64,000 bases of DNA from an uncultured Caulobacterales bacterium (GTDB lineage: Bacteria > Pseudomonadota > Alphaproteobacteria > Caulobacterales > Caulobacteraceae). Shown here one piece after another: positions 1-9,079 of this stretch. The notes beneath the pieces are model-generated. The model had not been told where the DNA came from and searched no databases. It saw only the letters and a list, made by a program, of their open reading frames with translations. Position 1 is the first letter of the stretch, and the number at the start of each line of letters is the position of its first letter. Location of the stretch: NCBI GenBank assembly GCA_903900155.1, contig CAIUMD010000029.1, forward strand, positions 1 through 64,000, given 5' to 3'. Position numbers and translations under genes: made by a program.

Positions 1-361
1 GTCCATCCCCGAGGTAGTCGACCCTGGAACACAGAAACGACGGTGGACTTAGGCCGGTGAGTACGACAGGCGACTGGAAACAGCCGCAACCGGGACCGGA
101 TAACGCGATCCGGCCCGCCCGTCGGAGGCTTCAAGGGCGGTGAGGCGCGAACAGCGTCGGACCGTCACGCTTCCGGATAACGATCGCGCGGAGCGTCGGG
201 CTTCGTCGAAACGGTATTCATCTTTCAAACTCCGGACGTCGTCCGGCGCTCCGCGTCCCTTTCCATCCCTTCAGCGGCCGGCCGCGTGAAGCGGCCGCCG
301 CATGTGCGGAACGCCGCACCCGCCCAGCCATTCCTCATGTCGAACCGCTGAGGAGGACATC
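1..361. other. non-coding stretch, no recognised feature
   Basis: No convincing reading frame or RNA gene was recognised here. A weak stem-loop (CCGGAT at 96-101 pairing with ATCCGG at 108-113) is visible, and CGGATAACG recurs near 173. The right end holds the leader and ribosome binding site (GAGGAGG) of the gene at 362. Confidence 0.4.
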
Positions 362-631
362 ATGACCGACGTCGACGCTGGCAATGACAACGGCTGGGAC
401 GAGCAGGACGGCGCCGAGGCCATGGACGATGACGTCATCGGCAAGGACGGCGAGTTCCGCACGTTTGAGGAACTGCCCGACGTGCTGGATGTCACCCAGG
501 CCGAGGGCGACGCCGACGATGACGACGCCCTGATCGGTGAAGACCTGAACGACGACGAGATCATCGCGCTCGAGGAAGAGGACGGCGGCGACCCCGACGA
601 CGAGCGTCCCGAAGTCTTCGACGGCGAATAG
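362..631 (+). CDS. small highly acidic hypothetical protein
   Basis: An 89-residue protein made largely of Asp, Glu and Gly, with runs such as [15 protein letters not shown] and no predicted membrane segment. The start was chosen because GAGGAGG lies just upstream of this ATG. A longer frame from 302 exists but has no comparable ribosome binding site. It ends 5 bp before ligD, so the two are probably cotranscribed. The family is not recognised. An acidic partner of the end-joining proteins is possible, but only the gene position suggests it. Confidence 0.6.
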   Translation: MTDVDAGNDNGWDEQDGAEAMDDDVIGKDGEFRTFEELPDVLDVTQAEGDADDDDALIGEDLNDDEIIALEEEDGGDPDDERPEVFDGE

Positions 632-636
632 CGGCG

Positions 637-3186
637 ATGGCGACGCGCGGGCTGGAGGCCTATCGGGCCAAGCGTGACTTCAAGAAGACGGCGGAGCCTT
701 CCGGCGAGGTCGGAGTCGCCGCGTCCGAGCGGGCGCGTTTCGTCATCCAGAAGCACGACGCCACCCGGCTGCATTACGACCTGCGGCTGGAGCACGAGGG
801 CGTCTTCCTGTCGTGGGCGGTGACCCGAGGGCCGTCGCGCGATCCGCACGACAAGCGCCTGGCGGTTCGTGTCGAGGATCACCCGCTGGCCTATGGCGAC
901 TTCGAGGGCACGATCCCGGACGGCCAGTACGGCGGCGGCGCGGTGATGCTGTGGGACCGCGGCTGGTGGGCGCCGGAGCCGGGCTTCGACCTGGAGAAGG
1001 GGCTCAAGAAGGGCGAAATCAAGCTGGTCTTCGCCGGCGAGCGGATGAAGGGCGGCTGGGTCCTGGTCCGGATCAACAACGACAAGAAAGGCGGCAAGCG
1101 CGAGAACTGGCTGCTGATCAAGCACCGCGACGCGTTCGCGATCGAGGGCGATCTGGACTTCCTGGAGGATACCAGTTTCTCGATCGCCTCGGGGCGGACG
1201 ATGGACAAGATCGCCGCCGGCAAGGGCAGGGCGCCCAAGCCTTTCATGACCGACGCCGGGCCGGCCCCGGACGCGGTGTGGAACAGCAAGGCGGCCAAGC
1301 CCGAAAAGGCGGCCGCAGGGATGCCCGACTTCGTGCCGCCGCAGCTATGCAGGCTGGTCGATCGTCCGCCCGGCGGCGGCGGCTGGGCGCACGAGATCAA
1401 GTTCGACGGCTACCGCATGCAACTGCGCGTCGAGGGCGGCAAGGCGGCCCTGCGCACCCGCACCGGTCTCGACTGGAGTGATCGCTTCCCGCAACTGATC
1501 AAGGACGCCAAGGACCTGCCCGACGCCTTGATCGACGGCGAGGTCGTGGCCCTGGACGAGGCCGGCTCGCCCAGTTTCGCGGGGCTGCAGGCGGCGTTGT
1601 CGGACGAAGCGACGCAGGACCTGATCTTCTTCGCCTTCGACCTGCTGCATGCCGAGGGGGAGGACCTGACCGACCTGCCACTGGCCGAGCGCAAGGATCG
1701 GCTGAAGGCGTTGCTGCCCAAGGACGGCGAGCGCATCCGTTATGTCGAGCACTTCAAGAGCGGCGGCGAGGCGGTGTTGCAGTCTGCTTGCCGCATGTCG
1801 CTGGAGGGCGTGGTCTCCAAGAAACTCGACGCGCCGTATCGCTCGGGCAAGTCGGCGACCTGGACCAAGGCCAAGTGCCGGGCCGGCCACGAGGTGGTGA
1901 TCGGCGGCTGGACCACGACGGGCGAGGCGTTTCGCTCGCTGATCGTCGGGGTCTACAAGGACGGCGACCTTGTTCATGTGGGCCGGGTTGGCACGGGCTT
2001 TGGCCGCGACAAGGTCGCCAAGCTGCTGCCGGTGCTGAAGCGCCTGGCGCGCAAGGCCTCGCCGTTCAGCGGCAAGGGCGCGCCGAAGGGCGGGGCGGGC
2101 GTGCATTGGGTCGCGCCGGAACTGGTCGCCGAGATCGAGTTCGCGGGCTTCACGGGAGAGGGTTCGGTGCGTCAGGCGTCGTTCAAGGGGCTGCGCGAAG
2201 ACAAGCCCGCCAAGGCCGTCGAGGCCGAGGCTCCGGCGCCGGTCGAGGAGGCGCAGTTGGCGACGCCGAAAGCCGGCAAGGCCGCGGTGCTGGGCGTGTC
2301 CATCTCCAATCCCGACAAGCCGCTGTGGCCCGACGCCGGCGACGGCGAGCCGGGGACCAAGCTGGACCTGGCGCGGTGCTTCGAAGCCGTCGGTCCCTGG
2401 ATGCTGGAGCATGTGAAGGGCCGGCCGTGCTCGGTGATCCGCATGCCCGACGGCATCGGCGGCGAAAAGTTCTTCCAGCGCCATTCGGGCAAGGGCGTTT
2501 CGGCCCTGATTGACGAGGTGACGGTCAGCGGCGACGACAAGCCGTACCTGGTCTTCAACACGGTTGAGAGCCTGGTCGCGGCCGCCCAGTGGGGCGCGAC
2601 CGAGCTGCATCCGTGGAACTGCCGGCCGGACGATCCCGAGGTTCCGGGCCGCCTGGTCTTCGACCTGGACCCCGCGCCGGACGTCGGCTTCGACGCCGTG
2701 GTCGAGGGCGCACGCGAGATCCGCGACCGCCTAGAGGCTTTGGGCCTGGCGCCCTTCTGCAAGACCACCGGCGGCAAGGGCCTGCACGTGGTCACGCCGC
2801 TGAAGGGGAGCAAGGTCGACTGGGACGCCGCCAAGGCCTTCGCCCGCGAGGTCTGCGCCCGCATGGCCGCCGACAGTCCCGACCAGTACCTGCTCAACAT
2901 GTCCAAGAAGGAACGGGGCGGGAAGATCTTCCTCGACTACCTGCGCAACGACCGCATGAGCACGGCCGTAGCCCCGTTGTCGCCACGCGGCCGTCCGGGC
3001 GCGCCGGTGTCGTGGCCGGTGGCCTGGACCCAGGTGCGCAAGGGCCTGGACCCCTCGCGGTTCAACCTGCGCACCGTTCCCGCGCTGGTGAAGGACCTCG
3101 ACGCCTGGGACGCCTATGCCGACAGCGAGCGCGATCTGGCGGCGGCGATCAAGAAGCTGGAGAACTCGAAATTCACCGCCAAATAG
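637..3186 (+). CDS. ligD: multifunctional DNA ligase D (NHEJ)
   Basis: An 849-residue LigD with the three usual catalytic modules. The N-terminal 3'-phosphoesterase has the [11 protein letters not shown] motif (H40, H46, D48, R50). The central ATP-dependent ligase has nucleotidyl lysine K255 in EIKFDGYR. The C-terminal primase-polymerase has a metal-binding LVFDLDP motif (D676, D678). With Ku, such enzymes trim, fill and seal double-strand breaks by non-homologous end joining. The order phosphoesterase-ligase-polymerase matches Pseudomonas LigD. The gene is convergent with ku, and a hairpin terminator lies between them. Confidence 0.97.
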   Translation: MATRGLEAYRAKRDFKKTAEPSGEVGVAASERARFVIQKHDATRLHYDLRLEHEGVFLSWAVTRGPSRDPHDKRLAVRVEDHPLAYGDFEGTIPDGQYGGGAVMLWDRGWWAPEPGFDLEKGLKKGEIKLVFAGERMKGGWVLVRINNDKKGGKRENWLLIKHRDAFAIEGDLDFLEDTSFSIASGRTMDKIAAGKGRAPKPFMTDAGPAPDAVWNSKAAKPEKAAAGMPDFVPPQLCRLVDRPPGGGGWAHEIKFDGYRMQLRVEGGKAALRTRTGLDWSDRFPQLIKDAKDLPDALIDGEVVALDEAGSPSFAGLQAALSDEATQDLIFFAFDLLHAEGEDLTDLPLAERKDRLKALLPKDGERIRYVEHFKSGGEAVLQSACRMSLEGVVSKKLDAPYRSGKSATWTKAKCRAGHEVVIGGWTTTGEAFRSLIVGVYKDGDLVHVGRVGTGFGRDKVAKLLPVLKRLARKASPFSGKGAPKGGAGVHWVAPELVAEIEFAGFTGEGSVRQASFKGLREDKPAKAVEAEAPAPVEEAQLATPKAGKAAVLGVSISNPDKPLWPDAGDGEPGTKLDLARCFEAVGPWMLEHVKGRPCSVIRMPDGIGGEKFFQRHSGKGVSALIDEVTVSGDDKPYLVFNTVESLVAAAQWGATELHPWNCRPDDPEVPGRLVFDLDPAPDVGFDAVVEGAREIRDRLEALGLAPFCKTTGGKGLHVVTPLKGSKVDWDAAKAFAREVCARMAADSPDQYLLNMSKKERGGKIFLDYLRNDRMSTAVAPLSPRGRPGAPVSWPVAWTQVRKGLDPSRFNLRTVPALVKDLDAWDAYADSERDLAAAIKKLENSKFTAK

Positions 3187-3196
3187 CGTGTCATCC

Positions 3197-3223
3197 CGGC
3201 CGTAGCGGATCGGCCTACGGCCG
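3197..3223. terminator. bidirectional hairpin between ligD and ku
   Basis: A 9-bp perfect stem, CGGCCGTAG (3197-3205) with CTACGGCCG (3215-3223), and a 9-nt loop. It sits in the 53-bp gap between the convergent ligD and ku genes. Outer bases (GTGT...ACAC) can extend it. There is no clear T-tract on either side, so the termination role is inferred from position. Confidence 0.6.
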
Positions 3224-3239
3224 TCGGGGAACACTAGGA

Positions 3240-4085
3240 TCAGCTTGCTTTCTTCCGCGCCGGAGGCTTGGTCGCCGCCTTCTTCTCCGCCGGCTTGGCC
3301 TTGGCCGGCGCCTTGCCCAGGCTGCTGCGCAGAGCCTCCATCAGGTCGACGACGTTGGTGTCCTCCGGCTCCTCGACCACGACCTTGCGGCCCTTGCCCT
3401 TCTGCTTGTCCTTGATCAGGGCGCGCAGGGCGTCTTCGTAGCGGTCGTTGAACTGCTCGGGATCGAACGGGCCTTCCTTCTGCTCGATGATTTTCTGGGC
3501 GATCTGGATCATCGCCGCGTCGGGCTTGCCGCCCTTGATGGCGTCGAAATAGTCGGCCGCGTCGCGGACCTCGTCATGGCTGCGCAGGCTCCAGGCGACC
3601 ATGCCGGCGTCACGCGGCTCGATGGCCAGCAGGCGTTCGCGCTGGTGCATGACGACGCGGCCCAGGGCGACCTGGCCCTCTTTGGTCATGGCCTCGCGGA
3701 TCACGCCGTAGGCCTCGGCGGCCAGCTTGCCGTCGGGGACCAGGAAATAGGGATTGTCCCAGTACAGGCGATCGATCTCGTCAGCGGACACGAAGCGCTC
3801 GATGTCGATGGTGCGAGTGCTTTCCAGGCGGACGCTGTCGATCTCGTCCTGGGTGACCACGACGTACTCGCCCTTGCTGACCTCGTAGCCCTTGACGATG
3901 TCGGCGCGCTCGATGGGCCCCAGGTCCGGGTCGGTCGGGACCATCCTGATCCGGTTGTGGGTCTTCTTGTGCAGCATGTTGAAGCGAACGTCGCTGCTGG
4001 CGTCCGTGGCGGTGTAGAGCGCGACGGGGCAGGTCACCAGCGACAGGCGCAGGTGGCCCTGCCAGGTGGGACGGGCGGCGGCCAT
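3240..4085 (-). CDS. ku: Ku protein, NHEJ end-binding
   Basis: A 281-residue bacterial Ku. It opens with the typical WQGHLRLSLVTCPVALY strand and holds the conserved core around FNMLHKKTHNRI and ERFVSADEIDRLYWDNPYF. The C-terminal about 40 residues are Lys/Ala/Pro-rich, as in Ku tails that bind DNA and recruit LigD. Bacterial Ku forms a homodimeric ring on broken DNA ends. It lies 12 bp downstream of the type IB topoisomerase on the same strand and is convergent with ligD, so the repair genes form one block. Confidence 0.96.
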   Translation of the reverse strand: MAAARPTWQGHLRLSLVTCPVALYTATDASSDVRFNMLHKKTHNRIRMVPTDPDLGPIERADIVKGYEVSKGEYVVVTQDEIDSVRLESTRTIDIERFVSADEIDRLYWDNPYFLVPDGKLAAEAYGVIREAMTKEGQVALGRVVMHQRERLLAIEPRDAGMVAWSLRSHDEVRDAADYFDAIKGGKPDAAMIQIAQKIIEQKEGPFDPEQFNDRYEDALRALIKDKQKGKGRKVVVEEPEDTNVVDLMEALRSSLGKAPAKAKPAEKKAATKPPARKKAS

Positions 4086-4097
4086 GGACGCGCTCCT

Positions 4098-5129
4098 CTA
4101 GGCTTGCTCGCACGAGGCCTGGGCGGCCTCCAGGAAGCGGATCACCGCCAGCTCAAAGGCCCGCTCCGAACGGCCGGCCTTCAATGGAAGAACGCCTTGC
4201 TGATAGGCCTCCAGCACCAGCGGGTGGATGTACGAGCCTCGGCAGACGGCGGCCGTATTGCCCAGCAGGCCCGCGACCGCTTTCACGCAGGTGTTGACGT
4301 TGCGCTTGGCCTCGGTGGCCGTGGACGCCTTGGGGATCAGGCACAGGGCCCGCGCGGCGGCCAGGGTGCCGGCCCAGGTGCGGAAATCCTTGGCCGAGAA
4401 GTCCTGGCCGATGGCTTCGCGGATATAGGCGTTGACGTCGGCGCTCTCGACCGAGCGGCGCTGGCCGTCCTCGTCGAGATATTGGAACAGGCGCTGGCCT
4501 GGCACGTCCTGGCAAGCCTTGACGATGCGAGCCAGGCGGCGGTCGCGGAAGCCCGTGGTGTGGACCTTGCCGCTCTTGCCCTTGAACTGGAACGTTCCGC
4601 CCACGCTGGACAGCTTGGCGTGGCGGTCGCGCAGGGTGGTGAGGCCAAAGCTCTTGTTGGCCTGGGCGTATTCCTCGTTGCCGACCCGGATCAGGGTCAG
4701 CTCCATCAGGCGAACGACGGCGGCGATGACCTTGTCGCGGGGCAGGCCGCGTCGGCCGAGATCCGCCTCGACGCGGGATCGCAGCTTGGGCAGCGCCCGG
4801 CCGAAGGCGATCATGCGGCCGAACTTCAGACCGTCGCGATCGCGCCGCCAGGCCTCGTGATAGCGGTACTGCTTTCGGCCTTTCTGGTCGCGGCCGGTCG
4901 CCTGGATGTGGCCGCGCGGCGAGGGGCAGATCCACACGTCGGTCCAGGCCGGCGGGATGGCCAGGGCCTTGATGCGGTCCAGCGCGCCGACGTCGTCGAC
5001 GGGCTCGCCGTCCGGATCACGATAGGCGAAGCCGTCGCCGGCCTTGATCCGGCGCAGCCCCGGATCGTCGTCGTTCACATAGAGCAGGCCGGTCGCGACC
5101 GGCTGGAGTTCGAGCGTATCACGCGGCAT
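4098..5129 (-). CDS. DNA topoisomerase IB
   Basis: A 343-residue poxvirus-like bacterial type IB topoisomerase. Catalytic candidates in order are R148 (LIRVGNEEY), K185 or K188 (FKGKSGK), R250 (DFRTWAGT) and the tyrosine nucleophile Y300 in GSYIHP. These enzymes nick one strand, form a 3'-phosphotyrosine and relax supercoils. It lies just upstream of ku and is probably cotranscribed with it. Such linkage suggests a DNA repair or stress role, which is an inference. Confidence 0.93.
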   Translation of the reverse strand: MPRDTLELQPVATGLLYVNDDDPGLRRIKAGDGFAYRDPDGEPVDDVGALDRIKALAIPPAWTDVWICPSPRGHIQATGRDQKGRKQYRYHEAWRRDRDGLKFGRMIAFGRALPKLRSRVEADLGRRGLPRDKVIAAVVRLMELTLIRVGNEEYAQANKSFGLTTLRDRHAKLSSVGGTFQFKGKSGKVHTTGFRDRRLARIVKACQDVPGQRLFQYLDEDGQRRSVESADVNAYIREAIGQDFSAKDFRTWAGTLAAARALCLIPKASTATEAKRNVNTCVKAVAGLLGNTAAVCRGSYIHPLVLEAYQQGVLPLKAGRSERAFELAVIRFLEAAQASCEQA

Positions 5130-5201
5130 GTCGCCAGCCCTCTTTCCTTCGCCGGATCAACGGCGGGCGGGGAGGCGAGTTCCGGCGGGTTCAGAATGCG
5201 A

Positions 5202-5234
5202 AAAGGCCCGCGCCTCGGCAGGACACGGGCCTTT
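5202..5234 (-). terminator. rho-independent terminator after XRE gene
   Basis: AAAGGCCCG (5202-5210) pairs perfectly with CGGGCCTTT (5226-5234) around a 15-nt loop. Read on the minus strand it ends in TTTT. It lies 24 bp past the stop of the XRE gene and before the topoisomerase start. Confidence 0.8.
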
Positions 5235-5257
5235 CGAAGCGTACTGGTCTGGAAGGC

Positions 5258-5665
5258 TTACGGAGCCTCGTCGTCCACCATGGCGCGGACCAGGTCGACC
5301 ACGCGGCGGCGCAGGCGGCGGTCGGCCAGGCGCGGGAACAGGCTGGCCAGTTCCAGGCCTTCCGGCGTGGAGACGAACTCGGTCATGCGCTGGGCGAAGC
5401 CGTCCTCGATGCCGCCGTCGGTGTCTTCCAGGCCTTCGAAGAAGTAGGACACCGGCGCCTGCAGCAGCTTGGCGGCGTCGTACAGCTTGCTGGCGCTGAT
5501 GCGGTTGGCGCCGCGCTCGTACTTCTGGATCTGCTGGAAGGTGATGCCCAGGGCGTCGGCGACTTGCGTCTGCGAAAGGCCCATCATCTTGCGGCGGATT
5601 CTCAGTCGAGCGCCCACATACAGATCCACGGGGTGGGCTGGTTCGACTGCGGGTCGATCGTTCAT
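5258..5665 (-). CDS. XRE-family HTH transcriptional regulator
   Basis: A 135-residue protein. A Cro/C1-type helix-turn-helix covers about residues 20-75 (LSQTQVADALGITFQQIQKYERG). The C-terminal tail is Arg-rich (RRLRRRVVDLVRAM). Small alphaproteobacterial regulators of this form are common and often control cell-cycle or stress genes. The target is not evident. It ends at a strong terminator and is separated by 218 bp from the divergent oxidase gene. Confidence 0.85.
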   Translation of the reverse strand: MNDRPAVEPAHPVDLYVGARLRIRRKMMGLSQTQVADALGITFQQIQKYERGANRISASKLYDAAKLLQAPVSYFFEGLEDTDGGIEDGFAQRMTEFVSTPEGLELASLFPRLADRRLRRRVVDLVRAMVDDEAP

Positions 5666-5883
5666 CCGCCTCTATTCCATCTGCGCCGCGGGGAGGCGGC
5701 CTCATGCCAATATTAACGGGTATAGACACAGCTTGGCTGCATCGTCACGTCCGGACGTGCACGGAACGGGTCTTCGCGCCAAAGTGTCGCGCTCGATTTA
5801 CTATCGTTAATGATGAATAGCCGAAGGATAGACGTGGTCGTTCCGGACTTGACGTCGGCGCCCTCCGGAGGTGTCTGCGCGTC

Positions 5884-6909
5884 ATGACAGTTCAATCGGG
5901 CGTGCGTATCGCCGTGGCTGGGGCCGGGGCGCTGGGATCCGCGGCGGCTTTGCGCCTGGCGCGGGCCGGTTTCCAGGTCACCGTCTTCGATCCGGCGGCG
6001 CCGGGCGACAACGCCTCGGGCGTGGCGGCGGGCATGCTGGCGCCGGTCAGCGAGGCGCTTTTTGACCCCGCTTCGCGCGATCATCTGGACCTGATGCGCC
6101 GCGCTCGCGACCTGTGGCCGGCCTTCGCCGAGGGTCTGGGAATCGAAATCCACCGCGCCGGCGTGCGAATCGAAGGCTCGGAAACCTGGCGCGAACAGGT
6201 CGGTCGGAAGCTCCTGGACCTGGACCTGCCCGCCGACGAAACCATCCCCGAGGACTGGCGCATCGAGGCCCGTCCGGCGCTGGCGGCGCTGCGGGCGGCG
6301 GCGGAGGCTGCTGGCGCGCGGTTCGAGGTCGAGGCGGTCGAGGGCTTCGCGCCCGGGCGCCTGCTGCTGGCGGGCGGTCGCATCGAGACCTTCGACATCC
6401 TGGTCGTGGCCACGGGACCCGGCGCGCGCGACGGTCAGCTCGCGCCCGAGACCGCCGCCCTGGCGCCGATCAAGGGGCAGCTCCTGCGGATGCCGTCGCG
6501 TGAAGGCGACGTGGTCGTACGGGGCGAGGGGGTCTATCTGGCGCCCGGCGCGACCCTGGCCGTCGGCGCCACCATGGAGGCCGGTCGCGACGATCTCGAG
6601 CCTGACGCCTCGGCCACTCAAGCCCTGCGCGCCGCGGCGTGGGCGCTGCGGCCGGACCTGGATCTGGACGCGGCCAGCATAGAGGTCGGAGTGCGGGCGA
6701 CGACGAGCGACGGCCTGCCGCTGGTCGGCTGGAGTAAGGCGCCCGGTGTCATGCTGGCCGTCGGCGCGCGGCGCAACGGCTGGCTGCTCGCGCCGCTTGT
6801 GGCCGACATGGTCGCGGCGTATCTGAAGGGCGATCACCCGGGCCCGGACGCCGCCGCCATGGACGCGCGCCGTTTCGAGAAGTCCGCCCCCTTTAGTTTG
6901 GGGGAATAA
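5884..6909 (+). CDS. FAD-dependent amine oxidase (glycine oxidase ThiO-like)
   Basis: A 341-residue DAO-fold flavoenzyme. The Rossmann dinucleotide motif GAGALG is at residues 13-18, preceded by a beta strand and followed by the acidic VFD end. A C-terminal strand has GVRATTSDGLPLVGW and the closing NGWLLAPLVADMV helix. Family members oxidise glycine or D-amino acids to imino acids, and ThiO supplies dehydroglycine for thiazole synthesis. No other thiamine gene is nearby, so the substrate is unsure. Confidence 0.75.
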   Translation: MTVQSGVRIAVAGAGALGSAAALRLARAGFQVTVFDPAAPGDNASGVAAGMLAPVSEALFDPASRDHLDLMRRARDLWPAFAEGLGIEIHRAGVRIEGSETWREQVGRKLLDLDLPADETIPEDWRIEARPALAALRAAAEAAGARFEVEAVEGFAPGRLLLAGGRIETFDILVVATGPGARDGQLAPETAALAPIKGQLLRMPSREGDVVVRGEGVYLAPGATLAVGATMEAGRDDLEPDASATQALRAAAWALRPDLDLDAASIEVGVRATTSDGLPLVGWSKAPGVMLAVGARRNGWLLAPLVADMVAAYLKGDHPGPDAAAMDARRFEKSAPFSLGE

Positions 6910-6932
6910 TAAGCGCAGGGGAGCAAGCCCGG

Positions 6933-8096
6933 ATGTCCGGATTCTGGTTGACCGAAGAGCAGGAAGCTATCCGCGAAGGCGTCGCCAAGGTGTGCGCGGC
7001 CTTCGATGACGAGTACTGGCGCCGCACCGACGAGACCGGAATTTTCCCCGAAAAATTCGTCGCCGCCATCGCTCAAGGGGGATGGCTGGGCGTGGTGATG
7101 CCGGAGAGCGTCGGCGGCGCGGGCCTGGGCCTGACCGAGGCGGCCGTGATGATGCAGACCGTGGCCCAGTCGGGCGCGGGCTTCTCGGGCGCGTCGGCTA
7201 TCCATCTCAACATCTTCGGCCCGATGCCGCTGGTGAAGTTCGGCAGCGACGAGCAGCGCGAGCGCTTGTTGCCCCGGATCATCTCGGGCGAGGACAAGAT
7301 GTGCTTCGCGGTGACCGAACCGAACTCGGGCCTCGACACCTCCAGCCTGGAGACCCGGGCCGAGAAGGTCGACGGCGGCTATCGCCTGAACGGGCGGAAG
7401 ATCTGGACCACCGGCGCCCAGCGCGCCAACAAGATCCTGATCATCGCCCGCACCACGCCCAAGGACCAGTGCGCCAAGCCGCACCAGGGCCTGAGCCTGT
7501 TCTACACCGACCGCGAGCAGATCGAGGCCAAGCCGATCCCGAAGATGGGCCGCAAGGCCGTCGAGTGTAACATGCTCTTCATCGAGGACCTGTTCGTCCC
7601 GGCCCAGGACCTGGTCGGCGAAGAGGGCAAGGGCTTCCAGTACCTGCTGCATGGCCTGAACCCCGAGCGGGTGTTGTTCGCCGTCGAGGCCATCGGATTG
7701 GGACGCGCGGCGCTCGCCAAGGCCACCACCTACGCCAACGAGCGGGTCGTGTTCGGCCGGCCGATCGGCCAGAACCAGGGCGTGGCCCATCCGCTGGCCA
7801 AGTCTTGGGCCGAGCTGGAGGCCGCCAACCTGCTGGCCTTCAAGGCCGCCGCCCTCTACGACCAGGGCAAGGACTGCGCGGCCGAGGCCAACGCCGCCAA
7901 GTATCTGGGCGCCGAGGCTGGCTTCCATGCCTGCGAGAACGCCGTCCTGGCCCATGGCGGCATGGGCTACGCCAAGGAATACGACGTCGAGCGCTACTTC
8001 CGCGAGGCGATGATCGCCCGCATCGCGCCGGTCAGCCGCGAGATGATCCTGAACTTCATCGCCGAGCGCGTGCTGGGGCTGCCGAAGAGCTATTAA
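6933..8096 (+). CDS. acyl-CoA dehydrogenase
   Basis: A 387-residue FAD enzyme of the acyl-CoA dehydrogenase family. Present are the FAD-binding strand (CFAVTEPNSGLDTSSLETRA), the middle beta domain with KIWTTGAQRANKILI, and the C-terminal helical domain ending in MGYAKEYDVERYFREA. E349 there sits at the usual catalytic base position. It desaturates acyl-CoA and passes electrons to ETF. A GGGGAG site precedes the ATG. It lies 23 bp behind the amine oxidase and ends at a strong hairpin. Confidence 0.9.
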   Translation: MSGFWLTEEQEAIREGVAKVCAAFDDEYWRRTDETGIFPEKFVAAIAQGGWLGVVMPESVGGAGLGLTEAAVMMQTVAQSGAGFSGASAIHLNIFGPMPLVKFGSDEQRERLLPRIISGEDKMCFAVTEPNSGLDTSSLETRAEKVDGGYRLNGRKIWTTGAQRANKILIIARTTPKDQCAKPHQGLSLFYTDREQIEAKPIPKMGRKAVECNMLFIEDLFVPAQDLVGEEGKGFQYLLHGLNPERVLFAVEAIGLGRAALAKATTYANERVVFGRPIGQNQGVAHPLAKSWAELEAANLLAFKAAALYDQGKDCAAEANAAKYLGAEAGFHACENAVLAHGGMGYAKEYDVERYFREAMIARIAPVSREMILNFIAERVLGLPKSY

Positions 8097-8102
8097 GGGA
8101 AA

Positions 8103-8136
8103 GGGCCGGATCGCCGATACGGAAGCGATCCGGCCC
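8103..8136. terminator. strong hairpin between convergent genes
   Basis: GGGCCGGATCG (8103-8113) pairs perfectly with CGATCCGGCCC (8126-8136) around a 12-nt loop. It lies just after the acyl-CoA dehydrogenase stop and before the convergent tonB stop. It could serve both strands. Confidence 0.75.
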
Positions 8137-8165
8137 CCTCCGCTTCAAGGAGGCGCGAGGGCGTA

Positions 8166-8885
8166 TCAGGCGCCTGCGTTGAAGCGGATCGGGATACGCA
8201 CGGTGGCGCCGTCCACGGCCTCGCCGTTCTCGGTCTGGGGCTTCATCTTGAAGAAGCGCGAGACCTTGATGGCGGCGGCGCCGAAGCCTTCGTCGGCCGG
8301 GGTCTCCGACAGCACCGTGCAGTCACGGACCGTGCCGTTGATGGCCACTACGCAGTTCAGCGTGGCCGAGCCCGACAGGCCGCGCCGTTGGGCGCTTTCC
8401 GGATAGTACCGCGCCATGTCATCGGCCGAGGGCAGTCGCAGCCAACTGGCGCGGGTGATGACCTTGGCCGGCGGTGAGGGCGGGGCCGTTGGCGCGGGCG
8501 GATCGGCCGTGAGCGTCGGCGGTCCGCTGACAGCGGGGCCATCGGGCGCGTCCAGGGTCTTCACGGGTAGGATGTCCGGCGGAGTGACGGGCGTTGTCAC
8601 CGGCGGATGGATCTTGATCGGATTAGGCGGCGGCGGACGCGTGTTGCTCGGCGGAGGAGGCGGGGGCGGTTTCGGCGTCGGCGGCGTGGGTTCGATGATG
8701 AAGCCCGGATCGTCGACCATCGGCGGCAGCGGCGAGACCCACTTCTGATAGGCTAGATAGCCGATCAGTCCCATGTGCAGCGCGCCCGAGACGGCTAGGC
8801 CGATCAGCAGCACCTTGGAGGGCTTGCGTGGCGGAGCGTCCAGGCCGGGAATGCCGGAGCCGCTGGGGTGGAGAGCCAGGTTCAT
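8166..8885 (-). CDS. TonB-family energy transducer
   Basis: A 239-residue TonB-like protein with a short cytoplasmic N-terminus, one membrane segment at about residues 24-46, and a long Pro-rich periplasmic spacer (residues about 60-150, many PPP and PTPP runs). The C-terminal TonB domain has [21 protein letters not shown]. It would couple the proton-motive force from ExbB/ExbD to outer-membrane receptors. No exbB or exbD is adjacent, so it is an orphan TonB, possibly dedicated to particular receptors. Its upstream region carries a BlaI/CopY-type palindrome. Confidence 0.88.
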   Translation of the reverse strand: MNLALHPSGSGIPGLDAPPRKPSKVLLIGLAVSGALHMGLIGYLAYQKWVSPLPPMVDDPGFIIEPTPPTPKPPPPPPPSNTRPPPPNPIKIHPPVTTPVTPPDILPVKTLDAPDGPAVSGPPTLTADPPAPTAPPSPPAKVITRASWLRLPSADDMARYYPESAQRRGLSGSATLNCVVAINGTVRDCTVLSETPADEGFGAAAIKVSRFFKMKPQTENGEAVDGATVRIPIRFNAGA

Positions 8886-8906
8886 GTCGATCTCCTGCGC
8901 TTAGAT

Positions 8907-8916
8907 TACATCTGTA
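8907..8916. promoter_or_regulatory. BlaI/CopY-type operator candidate
   Basis: TACATCTGTA fits the BlaI/MecI/CopY consensus TACAnnTGTA exactly and lies 22 bp upstream of the tonB start. TACATCTGTG at 8983-8992 is a second copy with one mismatch, and GTAATCTGTG at 8960-8969 is a weaker one. The three lie in the tonB-transglycosylase gap. No BlaI-type regulator is in the window. Confidence 0.45.
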
Positions 8917-9039
8917 GGATCAGATCAGCATGAACCGTCCGGCATGTAAATTGACATTCGTAATCTGTGTAACAATTTGTCTTACATCTGTGAGAATGAG
9001 TGCGGCATCTCGTCCCCTGACAAGGCGTGGAGAACGTGG

Positions 9040-9055
9040 TTAATCCGGAATTAAC
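9040..9055 (+). promoter_or_regulatory. CtrA binding box TTAA-N7-TTAAC
   Basis: TTAA at 9040-9043, seven bases, then TTAAC at 9051-9055. This is a perfect match to the full CtrA motif of Caulobacter, 24 bp before the lytic transglycosylase start. CtrA-bound promoters are activated or repressed in the swarmer and predivisional stages, so the gene is likely cell-cycle controlled. Confidence 0.7.
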
Positions 9056-9079
9056 CATGATCGTCGACTCCTGAGGCCC

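Noticed and set aside
1..361. Possible structured RNA gene at the window start
   Set aside because: Only weak short stems were found and no known RNA family was recognised by eye.
2589..5447. Long plus-strand open frame of about 950 codons over the 3' end of ligD, ku and the topoisomerase
   Set aside because: It is an artefact of GC-rich codon use. It covers three well supported genes in other frames and its translation is low-complexity Arg/Gly/Ala with no domain.
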